A stretch of 64,000 nt of DNA, taken from contig SAUG01000007.1 of NCBI GenBank assembly GCA_011316305.1, positions 248,001 through 312,000 on the forward strand, read 5' to 3'. Below are positions 1 through 12,709 of the stretch, piece by piece. The notes beneath the pieces are model-generated. The model was not told the origin of the DNA. It worked only from the letters and a program-made list of their open reading frames with translations, and made no database searches. A program made the position numbers and the translations under genes. How positions within the stretch are numbered: the first letter of the stretch is position 1; each line of letters starts with the position of its first letter. The DNA is from Rusavskia elegans. Its lineage: Eukaryota; Ascomycota; Lecanoromycetes; Teloschistales; Teloschistaceae.

Positions 1-534
1 GCCGGTAGAAGTAATTTTCCTTCCGGTTCCTTTAGTACGTCCTGGAAATCTTTAAATATTTATAGAATTTTATTCGTAGTAGCTAATTCCTTTTTAGTCT
101 ACTATTTCCGTATAAAAGTATCGTATATCTTCTTTATCTCGGCTAACCTCTTAGGTATACTAAGCAGGTGGTTTCTTATTTTTACCCGTATCGATTTTTA
201 AACGATCTCTAGATTCTATAATATAAGCTATAGGATATCTAAGTAGATATCCCTTTATATTTTTATAATATCGAAAATAATCCTTTCTTTATATTTATTA
301 CTTCTTATCTATATAGATTTAGTTTAATACTCGACTTTAATAAACTCTATTTTATTAATAGTTCCTATAATATGAGGCTCTGTTTTCCTAGTTAAAGGGA
401 CGCTTAGCCTTTTTATATATTCTTCTAATATAATATTTCGAGTTACGCTCGAGTTAACTAAAGCTTCTACGGGTTTTCTAAATAATATTAATTAGATAAA
501 AATCCGATTTTTATCTATCTTCCGGAGTCGTTAA
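1..534 (-). mobile_element. Internal part of a Gypsy-like LTR element, broken by RIP
   Basis: This stretch lies directly inside the LTR at 535-948 and continues off the left window edge. The bases next to the LTR (about 520-536) match, in reverse complement, the bases that follow the left LTR of the element at 46,259-49,555, so it is the start of the interior of a second member of that family, on the minus strand. Read on the minus strand, a frame with only TAG/TAA breaks runs through roughly 180 down to 1 and includes SRDKEDIRYFYTEIVD. I do not recognise a domain in it. By position it should be leader plus the start of gag. The rest is outside the window. Confidence 0.55.
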
Positions 535-948
535 AATATAACGTCCCTATATATTAGAAGGCGTTACGCTCGAGCCTAGTTACAGCCGTAGGCGTAGTCT
601 AAGCTACTAAATAGTAAGGGAGTCCTAGTATAGATTAATATAACTAATCCTATATACCCGTAGAAGTACGGTTATAATATTACGAGGCGTTTTTATTATA
701 GAGGTAATCGAAAAGAGAATAGTAGATACGTATTTAATAATTATATTATCGACTAATAAAAGAATCTATCTAACGGGAATAAAGAGCGATATATATAGTA
801 AAAGTAGCCGACAGGGCCGATAGATAGCCGTCCGCTAATAGGCCCTACTATAGCGGTCGACTATAGCGGCTACGAGCGGCTATAGATAATTAGGCTCGTT
901 TAACCGGCTAATTATCCAGATTATCTCTGTGGAATCGTGGACGTAATA
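535..948 (-). repeat. LTR of the Gypsy-like family (reverse)
   Basis: About 414 bp that aligns in reverse complement with both LTRs of the 46,259-49,555 element. Shared landmarks are the gattccacag block (here reversed near 926-937) and the block around cgtaacg near 555-570. The ends are approximate because they are set by alignment and not by a visible target duplication. Immediately right of it, sequence of the tandem unit resumes, so the element inserted into the tail of a preceding unit. Confidence 0.65.
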
Positions 949-1813
949 AAGAGAATTAATAATATAAATCAAATATAAATTCTAATAGACATTTTATTTG
1001 TTATAAATAATAATACGATAATGTAAAATTAAAAAAATATATAAATAAAAAGATATTAAATTTATTGTTATTCGAAATAGATTAAAATAAATTTAGAATA
1101 TTCGATATTATTAGAAATAACTATTCGATAAAACAACTAAATATAAATTTTAAAAAAAATTAAATATTTAAAATATCGTATTAAATAATCGAATCTTTAA
1201 ATTAATATATTATAATACGTTACTGTTTAGTTTTATAAAGATTATCTCATTAAAAAGAAATCTGTTTTGATATAAAAAGATTCGAATATAGTCTAAAAAT
1301 AGTTTTAGTTCTAAATTAGAAAAATTATAAAATAATAGATTAACAAAATAAATTATAGAAACTTTATGAACTTTAGTAACAAAATATAGTAAATATTTAT
1401 ATATTAAATATTTCTAAAGCGATAAAAAATACGATCGAAGTTTAAAAAAGCAAAAAAGCTAAATGTAAACTAATATTTTAAATGGGTTTATATTATTTAA
1501 TTCTATAAATGACCATTAATATCTCGAAATTATTTATCGATATTAAAGCTACCGCCTAATTCTTTTTATAAAATCTAAGTTTTCGATATTAATAATTCGT
1601 TTTTAAAAGAAATTATAAATATAAAAACGTTTAATATTAAAATATAGTATTATTTAGTTATTAAATCGCTAGAATAGAAAATTATAATATGATTTTTATT
1701 AGTTTTAGCTTTTTCGTTATCATTCTATTATATTATAAATATTATACTTTCCATTTATTATATTAGATTTTAATAGCTTTTTATTTAAAATCTAATATTA
1801 AATTATCGCTATT
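949..1813 (+). other. Unit segment with a RIP-broken frame
   Basis: This is host sequence of the tandem unit, paired with about 24,412-25,440. In both copies a plus-strand frame runs from about 1,270 (25,010 in unit 2 numbering) with TAG/TAA as its only frequent breaks. Unit 2 reads LIKNILNTLQALVVRYRKYY and, further on, NPITNHQRFEVIRRYQ-like text. Frame agreement between copies argues for former coding sequence; I do not recognise the family. The first ~60 bases are the tail of the previous unit. Confidence 0.4.
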
Positions 1814-1821
1814 ATTAAAAA

Positions 1822-2239
1822 TAGACTAGCTATTTCGGTACGAGTTTCCGTCGATATCTATAATTCGATTCGATTTTTTAGCGAGTCGAACCGATTCGAT
1901 TCGCTAAACGGTCGTTCCGGATCGAATCCGAAAATTCGATAAAAAACCGCTAAACCTTTATAAATAGTTAGATATAATATAAAATATATATATTAATACT
2001 ACAATAGTAGTAATATAGTTAGATAATTCATTAAATCAAACTAGTACCTTATTAGCTAGCGTATTTAATTAATTGGAATTTTTTAAAATTATTCGTATAA
2101 TTTTTATAGAGTTATACGAATTATATAGGCTTAGCGGGTTATTCGGATTAGATCGGGTTATAAAATTCGATCCGAAAACCCGTCGGGTCGGGTCGAGTTA
2201 GCCAATCTGGATTCGAAATTCGATTCGACGGCCAGTCTA
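1822..2239 (+). mobile_element. hAT non-autonomous element, 418 bp
   Basis: The left end is tagactagct, a RIP-altered TAGACTGGCC, and the right end is ggccagtcta. Flanks are attaaaaa (1,814-1,821) and attaaaat (2,240-2,247), an 8-bp duplication matching at 7 of 8 positions. Both ends carry long subterminal tracts of gattcg/cgaatc type that are also seen in the elements at 2,706, 56,104 and 62,277. No coding potential; it needs a transposase in trans. It splits the tandem unit cleanly, since unit 2 is uninterrupted at the matching point. Confidence 0.8.
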
Positions 2240-2247
2240 ATTAAAAT

Positions 2248-2697
2248 TAGATATCTAGCCGATATCGATTTCAAATCTTTACTATTACTATTTTTTAAAA
2301 ATTGAAATACAGTATTAAAAGTTTTTAGAATTTATCGATAATATATTTGATCAAATTAAATTGATTACTAGTATTATTTTAAGTCTATTTCTTAAAATCT
2401 ATAATTCTTTTATAGATATCTATTACTATAATTTTATAGTATCGATTATATATTACTAGTATTAGCTAAAATGTCATCTGAAAAAAAAACTATTTAAATA
2501 CAGGAAATTAAAAGTATATAGGTTTATAGTTTTTGTAGATAGAATTCTAATTTTATTTAATAGATTTAAAAATTTCTAAAATCTTTTTAATATTTTTTCC
2601 GTTTAATATTTCAAAGTTCTATCTAATATAGAGTAGGCTGCTAGCGGAATAAATATTTAAAATATATTCTATAGAGCCGAATCTAATAGCTAGTAAT
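2248..2697 (+). other. Unit segment, no gene seen
   Basis: Host sequence of the tandem unit, paired with about 25,440-25,870 in unit 2. It is AT-rich with no frame that stays coherent in both copies. It ends at the left flank of the hAT element starting at 2,706. Confidence 0.5.
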
Positions 2698-2736
2698 AAT
2701 ATATTTAGATTGGCTACTTCGATACGGGTTTCTATC

Positions 2737-2918
2737 TGTTATAACGAGATCAAATATAGATAATAATTGGGTGGTAAAAGGATTTTTGTTTTATAGAGGA
2801 GGCCTGCGGGTATAAAAGATGCGTATCAAGGCCGCTATCTAATCTAGCGAGCCGTACTAAATCTAATCGGGCAACTTATCATATACCTTTCGGCTTTATA
2901 AGAGCTTGCTCTATAATA
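2737..2918 (-). repeat. Solo LTR, 182 bp, inside the hAT relic
   Basis: The sequence starts tgttataacg and ends ctctataata (original ATAACA), and is flanked by an exact 5-bp duplication, ctatc (2,732-2,736 and 2,919-2,923). It aligns end to end with the LTRs of the elements at 37,065-40,309 (reverse) and 44,089-45,821 (same direction). The hAT sequence resumes across it as in the copy at 62,277. It is therefore a solo LTR left by recombination between the two LTRs of a full element. A gtataaaag motif lies near 2,810. Confidence 0.85.
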
Positions 2919-4285
2919 CTATCGATATTTCGGAAACCCGATCCGGATTTTAGTAAATCGATTCGATCCGACCTATTAAATAGATCGAATCGGTTTCTAA
3001 TATTAGAATTAAAAGTTAAATCGGATTATAAAATAGAAACTAATAGAAATCCGATCCGATTCGATTTATAATTATATTAAATAGTCGAATACTATAGCTT
3101 TTATTAATAATTTTTATTTAAAATATATATTTAATATAATTGGAATTATTAATTTAGATAGTTCAAAACGGTAAACAAATATATTTAATACTAGTTAGTA
3201 GAACAGCTATTAATTATAGTATCTTTTTTTAAAAGAATTTTAGACTATATATTTCTTTTTCGAATTTTTTAACTATATAGAGCTCGATTATTAACTAGTT
3301 TATTATTTTCTAGCTAAATTTTTAAATTCTTTATTAGATTATTAATAACTAAAAATTTTTATTTTAAAAAGTAATTCGTTTAATATAAATTACTATTAGA
3401 TTATTATCTAAATTATTTAAATATCATTATATATAAATAGTATTATTATAAAATTATATATTTATTTCTATTAAATTTTATAAAACCGTTAATACTATAT
3501 TCTATATTCTAATAATTCTAGTTAAATTAACGATTTTTTTAGCGATATTTTCGAAAATTTCGCGGTATAATCTAGTAAATAGTATTTTTAGAATTAGATT
3601 TTCGAAACTTTTCCAGTAGTAATAGATATTTCGAAAGATTACGATATTAGCTTTTTATTTATATTTCTATTAATATATTATTAGCTAGATTATTTAGAAT
3701 AGATTAATTTAAAATAATAATTTTATCGCTATACTAGTGGCTTTTTTTATTTATCCGATTCTACTATCTCTAATTTTATTTAAGCTTCTATAAATCGGTT
3801 TTGTAATATTTTTATATACTAGAATATCTTTTAACGCTATTATAGACTTTATTTTATTAATTTAATATATTTCTAATCCGATTGATACGTACTATAATTA
3901 CGTTTTTATAATATAAAATATAAAGCGATAAATAATATAATACGGTATATATTATATTAGAAATTTACAGTAATAATTAGTTAATAAAAAGAAAAAAATC
4001 GAGAAAAAGATTTAGTTAGTTAATATAATCGTCGGTTAGATTTCGGCTAAAGTAAACGAGTTTATATATTTCTATATACTTTTAGTATATTCTACTATAT
4101 ACTTCTATATATATTCAGCTACTATTTTATATAGAATCTTTCGAATATTAATTATAATATCTTACTATATTATCTACGCTACTATCTAGTATTCTATTTT
4201 ATCTAAATTAAAATTACTATCTATAAAATCTAAATCGATTATAAATTACGAACGCGATAGAAAATAGTCGGAATCTAAATATATA
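2919..4285 (-). pseudogene. hAT relic interior, left part
   Basis: This is the interior of the hAT relic between the solo LTR and the nested hAT element. Up to about 3,120 it is subterminal repeat shared with 62,277-62,510. Bases about 3,250-3,450 are the reverse complement of 54,600-54,800. No frame stays open, and I cannot place a catalytic motif. It is probably a decayed transposase region by position, but that is inference from the family's layout. Confidence 0.4.
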
Positions 4286-4293
4286 CTCTATAA
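4286..4293 (+). repeat. 8-bp target duplication, left copy
   Basis: ctctataa here is repeated exactly at 7,022-7,029, on the outer sides of the two TIRs of the 2.7-kb element. An 8-bp duplication is the hallmark of hAT insertion. Confidence 0.9.
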
Positions 4294-7021
4294 TAGACTG
4301 GCCGTCGGATCGGGTTTCGAATCTAAATTAGCTAATCCGATCCGACTCGAGTCGGGTTATAGTTAAATCTAACCCGATTCGAATCGGGTCGGGTTTTTCT
4401 ATAGTTCGACCCGATCTAAAACCGAATCGGGATCGGGTATTCGGGTTTAATTTCCTAAAATACTAAAATGGTATATAAAAATATAATTCTAGTATTAAAA
4501 TATAATTTTTTTTATATATTATACTGCCTATAAATCTCTATTTTTTTCTAACGATATATTAAAGACTTTAGATATTTCTAATATTAACGTATTCTAATAT
4601 TAAGATATACTATATATTATTATCTATTAAATAGTTAATACTATTTATTTTATTTTTAGTATCTATATATCTGTATTACTCTTCTATATTACTATTACAG
4701 AAACGTAATATAAAATATCTAATATAAATATCGATCTTCGTTTTTTTATTTTCTAGACCGATACGCTATTATTTTTCGATTTATATAATTAGTTAAATAG
4801 TTTAATATTTCCTTCTATATTTTTATTTTTATTTTTTTTTATATTTTTATTATTATCTGCTCCCGCCTCTTCCTCTATATCTTTATTCTAACTATTAAAA
4901 TTAATTCTTCTAGCTAAACCTTTATTATCTCTAAATTTAATATTATTTTATATAGAAAAGTATCTTTCTACTATCTAATCCTTTTTATTAATTTTAATAA
5001 TATTATCGCTATTTTTATCTTCCTTTCTATAAAGAGACTTAATATATTTATCAGCCGTATTCCCGCTATAACTAAATCTTTTAGTAAACGCCGTCTATTT
5101 TTCTAGAGGGTTTAAGACTCTAGCGGACTAAAGTTTTTAGAGGCCGATATAATAGATTACTTGTTATTAGATAAAATTAACGATTAGGACTATATACTTC
5201 GTTAAAATTACTATATTCGAACCGTTAATAGTAATATTAGACTAGAGAAAGTATTAGAAATAAATATTCCTATACTAAATAGCTCTATTTATACTCGATA
5301 TATTATTCTAATATATTATTTTACTTTGTTTCTACTTTATCTATTTAATAGTTATTTCTTTTTCCGTATTTTTTATAAAAGCTTTAGTACGTAGATCGTT
5401 CTCGTAATATAATACTATATATAGATCAGTATTTAATATAGTATATATTACTTTATTATATTATTATAGATCCTTTTCTCGATTCTATAATCTATTTCCT
5501 GATTTCTAGCGTTCTATTCCAATACGACCTTCGTTTCTATATCTGCGCTGTTCTAAAAATCTGTTTCTTTAAGTTTTTTAAAATATTTATATATCGTAAT
5601 ACGGTCTATACTCTATTTTTTATAGAATTTATATTCGATATCGGACTACCTTTTACCGCGTTTACGGTTTACGACTAATTTAAATTTTATAGATAATAGT
5701 TTTAATTTAGATATAGTAGATAGTATATTTAGTAATATAGTAGGATAATATAATTAGTAGCTATAGAATTATCTAAAGATTCTATATATTATAGTAGTAG
5801 AATACGCAGGAAATTTATAGAAGTATACGAGCTCGTTTAGAATTCTAACTCTCTAGCTATAGTATAGCCGACGATTATCTAAATAATCTTATTTTACTTC
5901 TAATTTTCTATTTTTTACAAATTAACTACTATAATTAGATACTAATATACTATATTCTATACCGTATTATACTTTACTCTATCGTTTCACTTTCGTTTCT
6001 TTTATTCGTTTTAGCGTAATATACAGTACGTATAAATCTAAATAGAGATAATATAATAAAATAATAAAATTAATCGTATAATAACGCTAAAACTATTCTA
6101 AATAAGAAATTAATTCCGTTCCGTAGAGATATAACGAAGACTCGAAAAGGTAGAATCGGGAAAAGTAAAAAGAAAGATAAAAGAAAATTTTATAGCGCTA
6201 TAGTACCGGTAATATTCTAGGATAATATATTCTAAACAGTCTAGTTAATAATCTATCGAAAGAAATATAAATAGAAACCTAGAACCGTCGTTTTTCGAGA
6301 AATCTATAGATACTAGAAAGGCTTTAAATCTTTTATTCCTAAAGTACCTTTTACTAGACTATATCGCGAAATCTTTACCGACGTCGCGACCGTAAATATA
6401 AATAGGAGAATTAATAGGATATAAAGTATAGTATTAGCAGTTCTATAGAATATAATAGAAAGATATATAATTATTTATCTAATAAATAAATATAATATTT
6501 TACTATATTACTATATATATCCGACTATATTTATTTTTTATAGATTATTAACTAGCCGTAATCTATACTAAACGTATTCCTATTTAGTAAACGAACGCTT
6601 GGTTTATTAAAGATTTAATACAGAATCTAGAGGTCTAGCTAGGGATATAATAATAGCTAGTTAATAATAAACTCTAAAGGATTAAAAGCTCTAAAGAAAA
6701 GATATACGTCTATAAAATTATTTAAAAAAAGATAATACTATTTATATAATATCGGTATATAAGCTAATATTTATAGGTAATCGTTATATAAACTAGTATT
6801 AAATAGAATATATTACTATTTTATATTACCTGTAATTACTTTCGTATTTAACTATCGAATACGATTACGAGTCGGGTCGAGTCGTGTTTTTAGGTCGGGT
6901 TTTCGGGTTAAAGTCTATAACCCGATCTAATCGCTTAGCGGGTCGAACCCGGATCGGGTTACCAAGATCGGATCGGGTACCCGACGGTTCGATAGAAACC
7001 CGACCCGAACCGGCCAGTCTA
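4294..7021 (-). mobile_element. hAT transposon of 2,728 bp with perfect TSD and TIR
   Basis: It starts tagactggcc and ends ggccagtcta, with ctctataa on both sides. Long subterminal tracts rich in gggtcg/cgaccc follow each end. The length fits a complete hAT element. A minus-strand frame with TAG/TAA breaks is visible, for example from about 5,085 down to 4,955, reading FTKRFSYSGNTADKYIKSL and then DWIVERYFSI if a TAG is taken as TGG. I could not place the hAT catalytic triad or the C-terminal dimerisation motif, so the transposase call rests on TSD length, TIR and size. It is inserted in another hAT relic. The element at 28,149-29,432 is its shorter relative, in opposite orientation. Confidence 0.85.
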
Positions 7022-7029
7022 CTCTATAA

Positions 7030-7869
7030 AAAATAAGGTATAGATTATATTACTATATATAAACGCTTTTAGAAATTAAAAGAAACCGATATATAGATAA
7101 CTATAGATCTAGATATAAAGATTCTCTTAAAATACAACGCTAAAAATGAAAAAACAGACGATAAAATTAGTAAAAGACTTTATAGTAAAATAATAGAATA
7201 ATATAGATTATACTAAATATTGATTTATATATAGTATTATATTATAAAACTTAACTCCGATAAAAAACTTGCTAAAAAAAAAGCGGAAGAGATAATATTG
7301 ATTAATTAAATAAAGTAAAAACGGAATAAAATAATATAGTAAAATTTAAAAAAAACTTTCTAGTTCTCAATTATTTATTTCTAATATTTCTTTAAATATA
7401 CTATAGTTACTAAAGATATAGACGGGCTTGTTCTAACTAAATATATAGTTTTCATCGTTAATTTTATCTAATAATAAATAATCTATTTTAGCGGCTTTAA
7501 AAAATTTAAAACAGCTAGACTATTAGAATCCCTATAGAAATAGTCGAAGTCTATTAAAGAATTTAGCTAAAGTAATAATACGGCTAGTATAGCTATCGAA
7601 TCTCTATATAAAAAGGAGGACGAAAATATCAATAATATTATCGAAGTTAATAATAAAAACAAAATAGTGAAAAAGGACACTATTAAATAAAATAATACTA
7701 AATTCGAAAATAATAAAAATTTAGTTAAAAATATTAACTTTAATTAATATAAAAATTAGTATAAAAATAAAAATATAGAAAAGAGAAAAAATATAAAAAA
7801 AAATAGAAGTAGAAATCGAAGCTAAAAATAATAAAGATATAAAAAAGATTACTAAACTATCAAGTTAGC
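7030..7869 (-). pseudogene. hAT relic interior, right part
   Basis: This continues the hAT relic after the nested element. From about 7,280 to 7,890 it matches 62,560-63,115, which is enclosed by clear hAT TIRs, and it is absent from unit 2 of the tandem array; both facts place it in the transposon and not in the host unit. It is rich in AAA/GAT/AAT triplets. No domain recognised. Confidence 0.45.
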
Positions 7870-7879
7870 AATATATTTG

Positions 7880-10800
7880 GAAAAATAGTAGACCTAGATA
7901 ATTATAGAAACAGTCGTTAGATTACTATTAAAGAAATAGTTATCTATAAACTAGATATTCAATTTTTATATATTAATCTATAATAGATAGATTTTAATAT
8001 TTACTTTAATATTCTTTTCGATAAAATTTTTTTTCTATTTTTTATATTATTTTCGATTATAATACTATATATTTATTTAAATATATTTAAATAGTATATC
8101 TTTTTAGTATATATAGTTGTATTACAAGTAAAAATTACTAAAAAATACCGAATAGAATAGAATATTTTTTATTTTCGATATTTTTATATAACGATACTAT
8201 TTTTTCTATTTAAATATAAATATATTATATTTTAACGTATTTTATATTTCATTAGATATACTAAAGAAATAAATATAGTATTTTTATATTGATAATATAG
8301 TTAAAATATTATTATACTATAAAATATAACTTACTAGAAAAATCGATATAGAAAAAGTTTAAAAATAGTATATATATTAAAAGAATAGATAATCTAGTAA
8401 AGAAATAACTTTCTAATATAAAAAAAATTATTAGGATAGATTTTATTATAATAAATTTTAAAATCGGTCTAGGTTTTATATAGAACATTATTTAATTATA
8501 GAACTAAATATTATTATAGTAGTTATAATAAATCGTCGAGTTCCTATATTTATTATAAGCGTTTGATTCGGTAATACTTTGGAGATTTATTAGTAAATTT
8601 GGTATATAGCAATAGACCGACTAGTATTTATATCTAGAAATTCTAAACATTAGTTTATTTATTATTCCGTAATAGAATTATCCGAATATATAAAAAAAAT
8701 CGCACTAGTCTTTATATATATATATATATATATAAAACCTCGTAAATTATATATTATATATAGATTTACTATAGCCGTAAATCTAGAGATACTATAATAT
8801 TAAAGCTTAGATAAATTCGACTTTAAAATCAAAAAAAAAAGTTAAAATATAGAAACGAAAATATATATAACGATTAAAGAAAATCGAAATCTAAAAACTA
8901 TTAGTTAATTATATATTCTAAGTTTTAATAGACTAGAAAATAATAGATTTTTACAACTAGATAAAAAAGACAATATTAAATTAGTAGTAAAATAATCGAA
9001 TTTTTAATATAGTTTCGAAAACGATCGTATAGAAAATAGTATAAAAAGCTATTTAACTACTATAATTATTAGAAATATATTTAAACCTTATGATAAAGCT
9101 TCGCTGTATCAAGATTAACTAGATATAGGAGCTATAACTTTTATTATAGCGTCTATCGACAGTTTATTAATTTTAGATCTATTATAAAATAATACGTTAT
9201 CGGATTCTATTTCGATTTTAAATTATAAACTATTAAGTAATTTCTAGTCTAGAAGCGAAATATCAAATACTAGTAATATTATTAATAGCCGCTCGACTTT
9301 AATATCGCAATAACGTTATTCTATTATACAAATATCTTTAATATAGTTATAGATCTATAAAAGCGAATTATATATTAGAATTCTTTTATAATTATATCTA
9401 GTCTAGTGATTCCAGTAGCTAAACTATAGAAAGCGACATTCAGTTAAATATAGTTTTAGACTATCTGATTTTTAAATTTAAATTTGAATCCGAAATTTTT
9501 AACTGAAAATTTAAATTTTTTATTATCGATAAACCTTTTATAATCTAGATAGCTACTTGCGATTTAGTCTATAATATATAAATAATATCTAGAAAGTTTC
9601 TATCGATAGTATTGCTATTTTATAAATTTAAGATTATCAATTTTATTATAGTAGGTATTTCTACTATTAGTATTTATATTATTTTATAACTGCTAAAATA
9701 GATGTTTTAAAAGTTAGAACAGGCGCTTTTATATATTTAGACCGTTATATCTTTATTCGAACTTTGTATAGAAATATTTGTATAAATTAATATATCGATT
9801 ATAGTTAAATAAAATAGTTTTTTTTTAAATTACACTAGTTATATATAATTAGCTGGAATTAACTATTCTAATATAGTATATTTTCAAAGATTAGTTTATT
9901 TTTATTTTTTATAATCTATTTATATAGTTCTAGCGGAAAATTCGAGATCGAATTAAATTATTTCTAGAATATTAATATTTAAATTAATATTAACTCTATT
10001 AATAATATTTTAATTAATCTTTTAACGCCTCGAACTAATTATAGTTAATATAGAGCAAGAATCGAATAAATCCGATACAAATTTAAAGTATTTAAAAAAA
10101 AATAGAATAATCTATTTAAACGGTTTCTTCGTATTTATAATATTTGAAAAGATATTCCGAAAAAACTATTTTAATATAAATAATATATAGCTAATTTTCC
10201 GAATTTACTTCTAGTTTATATTAGTAAAATAGAAGCGTATATTTAATAAATAATTAAAGATATTAGAATAGATAATCGAATTAAATAGAAAAATATTTAG
10301 ATAATTTCGGCTACTATATCTTTCATGCGAAACTGATATATAAATTTCGAAAGTAAAAGATTTTGATTTATATAGAAAATTACCGACGCTAGAGTTTTTA
10401 TTAGCGATACTATAAAAATAATCGAATAAAATGAAACTAAAACTATTTATAAATAGAAATTAATATTATAATAACTGCCTTTTACTAGATAGTCTAGCCG
10501 AGCATTTATTTTATCATTTTATAATTAAAATAAACTTTTTAAAGAAATAGAAATATTAAAGACGTTTAACTAATAGTATTGAAAACTTTATTTTATTAAG
10601 ATAATTCTATTAGTTTCGAAATATAATATAAATAAACCAAATGGGCTATTACTAGCTCTATTACAATTATTTAAAATATAAATCTTTCGCGTTAATATAA
10701 AGATCGTTTAAAAAAAATAAAAAGTTTATATAGCGAATTAAAATATTAAATACAAAAAGTTAATAAAAATATTAGTCGCGAGAGAGAAAACTATCGATAG

Positions 10801-12709
10801 TATTTATATATCTAAATAGAAAATGTTTAGAGATTTTAATTAATAAATTTAATTATTATAACGTTTAGCTAATAAAGTTCTAGAAATCATTTTAGTATCT
10901 AAACTAATATTTTTCTCTATTAGTTAAATTCTATCAAATTCTCTATATTTAGTTTTAGTTCTAATATTTTAGACTATTATCTAATTACAGAATATATAGT
11001 TTATTTAAAAATAGACAAAAAACTTTATATTACTATATTTTACTAATATTTTTACTCTATTCTATTCTATTCTATTTTATAAATCGTTTTAGAAAATACT
11101 ATTCAATCTATATAGTTAAGAGGATTCGATATTATTTTTTATTATTATTAATACTTCTATTAGTTTTCTTTCTAGTTTTTTCGATTTTTTTAGTCGTTTT
11201 AATTTTATTAATTTCTTTAATCTTTTTAGTTGTTTTAATTTTCTTATTTTCTTTAGTATTTTTAGTTTCTTTAGTTTTTTTAATTTCTTTAGTCTCTTTA
11301 GTTTCTTTAGTTTCTTTACTTTTATAATTAATAGTCTCTTTAATATTATCTTCCTAATTTTTTTTTCTAATAGCCTTTTTACTAATCGCGTTTTTTATTT
11401 CATTTAGTATTAACTCGGCGTATTTATAAATCTTCTACTAATTAATCTACTCGATAGTTTAAAAGTTTTTTTAACTATTTCTCGCGATAAACTATTTTTT
11501 TTTATAGTATTATCGATTATTATATTATTTTTTTCTTTTATTTTTTCTTTTTTATCGTTAGTTTCCTCGGCGACGGGCCATTCTACAGCGGCTTCATTAT
11601 TAAAAATATTTAAAATCTTCTTAATAACATTTATAATACGGTAATAAAATAAAATCTTTCTATAGATTTAAAGCGAACAAAATTCTATATAAAAAGATTA
11701 TAAATTTTATTATATATAATAATTTGATTATATTTATTATAAATGTATAATTAGAATGAAAACGTAATATTAAAATTTTCGATATACATTTTAGCTATAG
11801 TAATAGTAATTTAATTAAAAGTATAGAATTTTATAACTATTTTAATAAAAATTTTTTTAATTATATTATAGATTATAGATTAGCTATTAATTGTATTAAA
11901 GTTTTCAAACGGATATATATAGTATTATTAAATTTTATTTAAAGATTTACTGCCGTGTTCTAAATATCTAGTAAATATTTTATTTTGTTAAAAAAATAAT
12001 AAAACTATATATATCTAGAATTGCGATATAAAAGATTTTAGAAGATTTCAGATAAATAATTTATTAATTAAAAGTATAACGAAAATTATCTTCTAGAAAA
12101 AATCTAATAAAGAAGTATACCGGTAATATCATATAAAATAATATAATTTCAATAGTAAAAGAATATAGTAATTTACTATAGTTGGCTTTAATAGTTTATT
12201 ATACTATATCTCTATTAAAAACAATCTAGAATCTATAGTATCTAAGAATCTATATATATTTACTGATAGAATATTTCAATTTTTCAAAATACTTTTAATA
12301 ATTTTCTAATCTTATATACGTTTATAGTATATTATTTAATAAAAAACGTTCGAATATAAATAGGTCCAAAAGTAAAATTATTTCTAGTAAAAAACTTAAT
12401 TATATAAAGTAATCTAATATAAAAATCGAAACGTTATAAGATAACAATATATTAAAACGATATATATAATATGAATATAAAATATTATTAGTTTGAATTT
12501 TAATATAGCTTTATTATATTTCAAAACGGTAGATTTTACTAGACGCGTACTCTATAATAGTGTTTTAAAAAACGAGAAACAATAGTTACTAAACGTATTT
12601 TTTATATAAATAATTTCTATATCAGCGTATCTGATTTTTCTAAATACTATCTACTAAAATAATATTCCTATTATCTTAATTATTTATATTTCTAATACTT
12701 TTTTATAGA
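7880..12709 (+). other. Unit segment with convergent broken frames
   Basis: This is host unit sequence, paired with 25,920-32,600, and 9,110-10,735 also with 50,774-52,365. A plus-strand frame broken almost only by TAG/TAA is seen around 9,090-9,310 (KASLYQDQLDIGAITFI after reading TAA as CAA) and again around 10,070-10,500. The same frame in unit 3 (about 51,690-52,110) reads KKYDNLFKELFNIYNILKNI. On the minus strand a second frame runs from about 12,580 down to 11,160, hydrophobic first and then lysine/leucine rich. The two would converge near 11,100. I recognise neither. An AT run of about 22 bp lies near 8,713-8,735, and a short (ctatt)n run near 11,055-11,076. Confidence 0.4.
11150..11345 (-). 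repeat. Degenerate 9-bp coding minisatellite (lysine/leucine rich)
   Basis: On the minus strand the unit is aaagaaact or close variants, repeated about 15-20 times. In the frame that joins the flanking text it gives KKLKKLKRLKK-type repeats; in another it gives KET. The same tract occurs in unit 2 (about 30,570-30,675), followed there by an acidic and lysine-rich stretch near 30,880-30,960. Probably a low-complexity tail of the minus-strand unit gene. The plus-strand reading (Leu/Phe/Val) is less likely to be real. Confidence 0.5.

Larger units (their letters stand above)
2706..7869 (-). mobile_element. Long hAT relic containing two later insertions
   Basis: The left end, tagattggct, is a RIP form of TAGACTGGCC, followed by the same subterminal sequence as the element at 62,277. 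Removing the solo LTR (2,737-2,918) and the hAT element (4,294-7,021) leaves about 2.2 kb. Its interior near 3,250-3,450 matches, reversed, the hAT fragment at 54,478-55,124. The part at about 7,280-7,890 matches 62,560-63,115, inside the element at 62,277. The 8-mer aatatatt flanks it at 2,698-2,705 and 7,870-7,877. The right terminal repeat is not recognisable, and similarity to the 62,277 element runs some 20 bp past 7,870, so the right boundary is uncertain (7,870-7,895). Confidence 0.6.

Noticed and set aside
7870..7877. Firm right boundary of the hAT relic that starts at 2,706
   Set aside because: aatatatt matches the left flank, but it is AT-only, no TIR precedes it, and similarity to the 62,277 element extends slightly beyond, so the boundary is given as uncertain.
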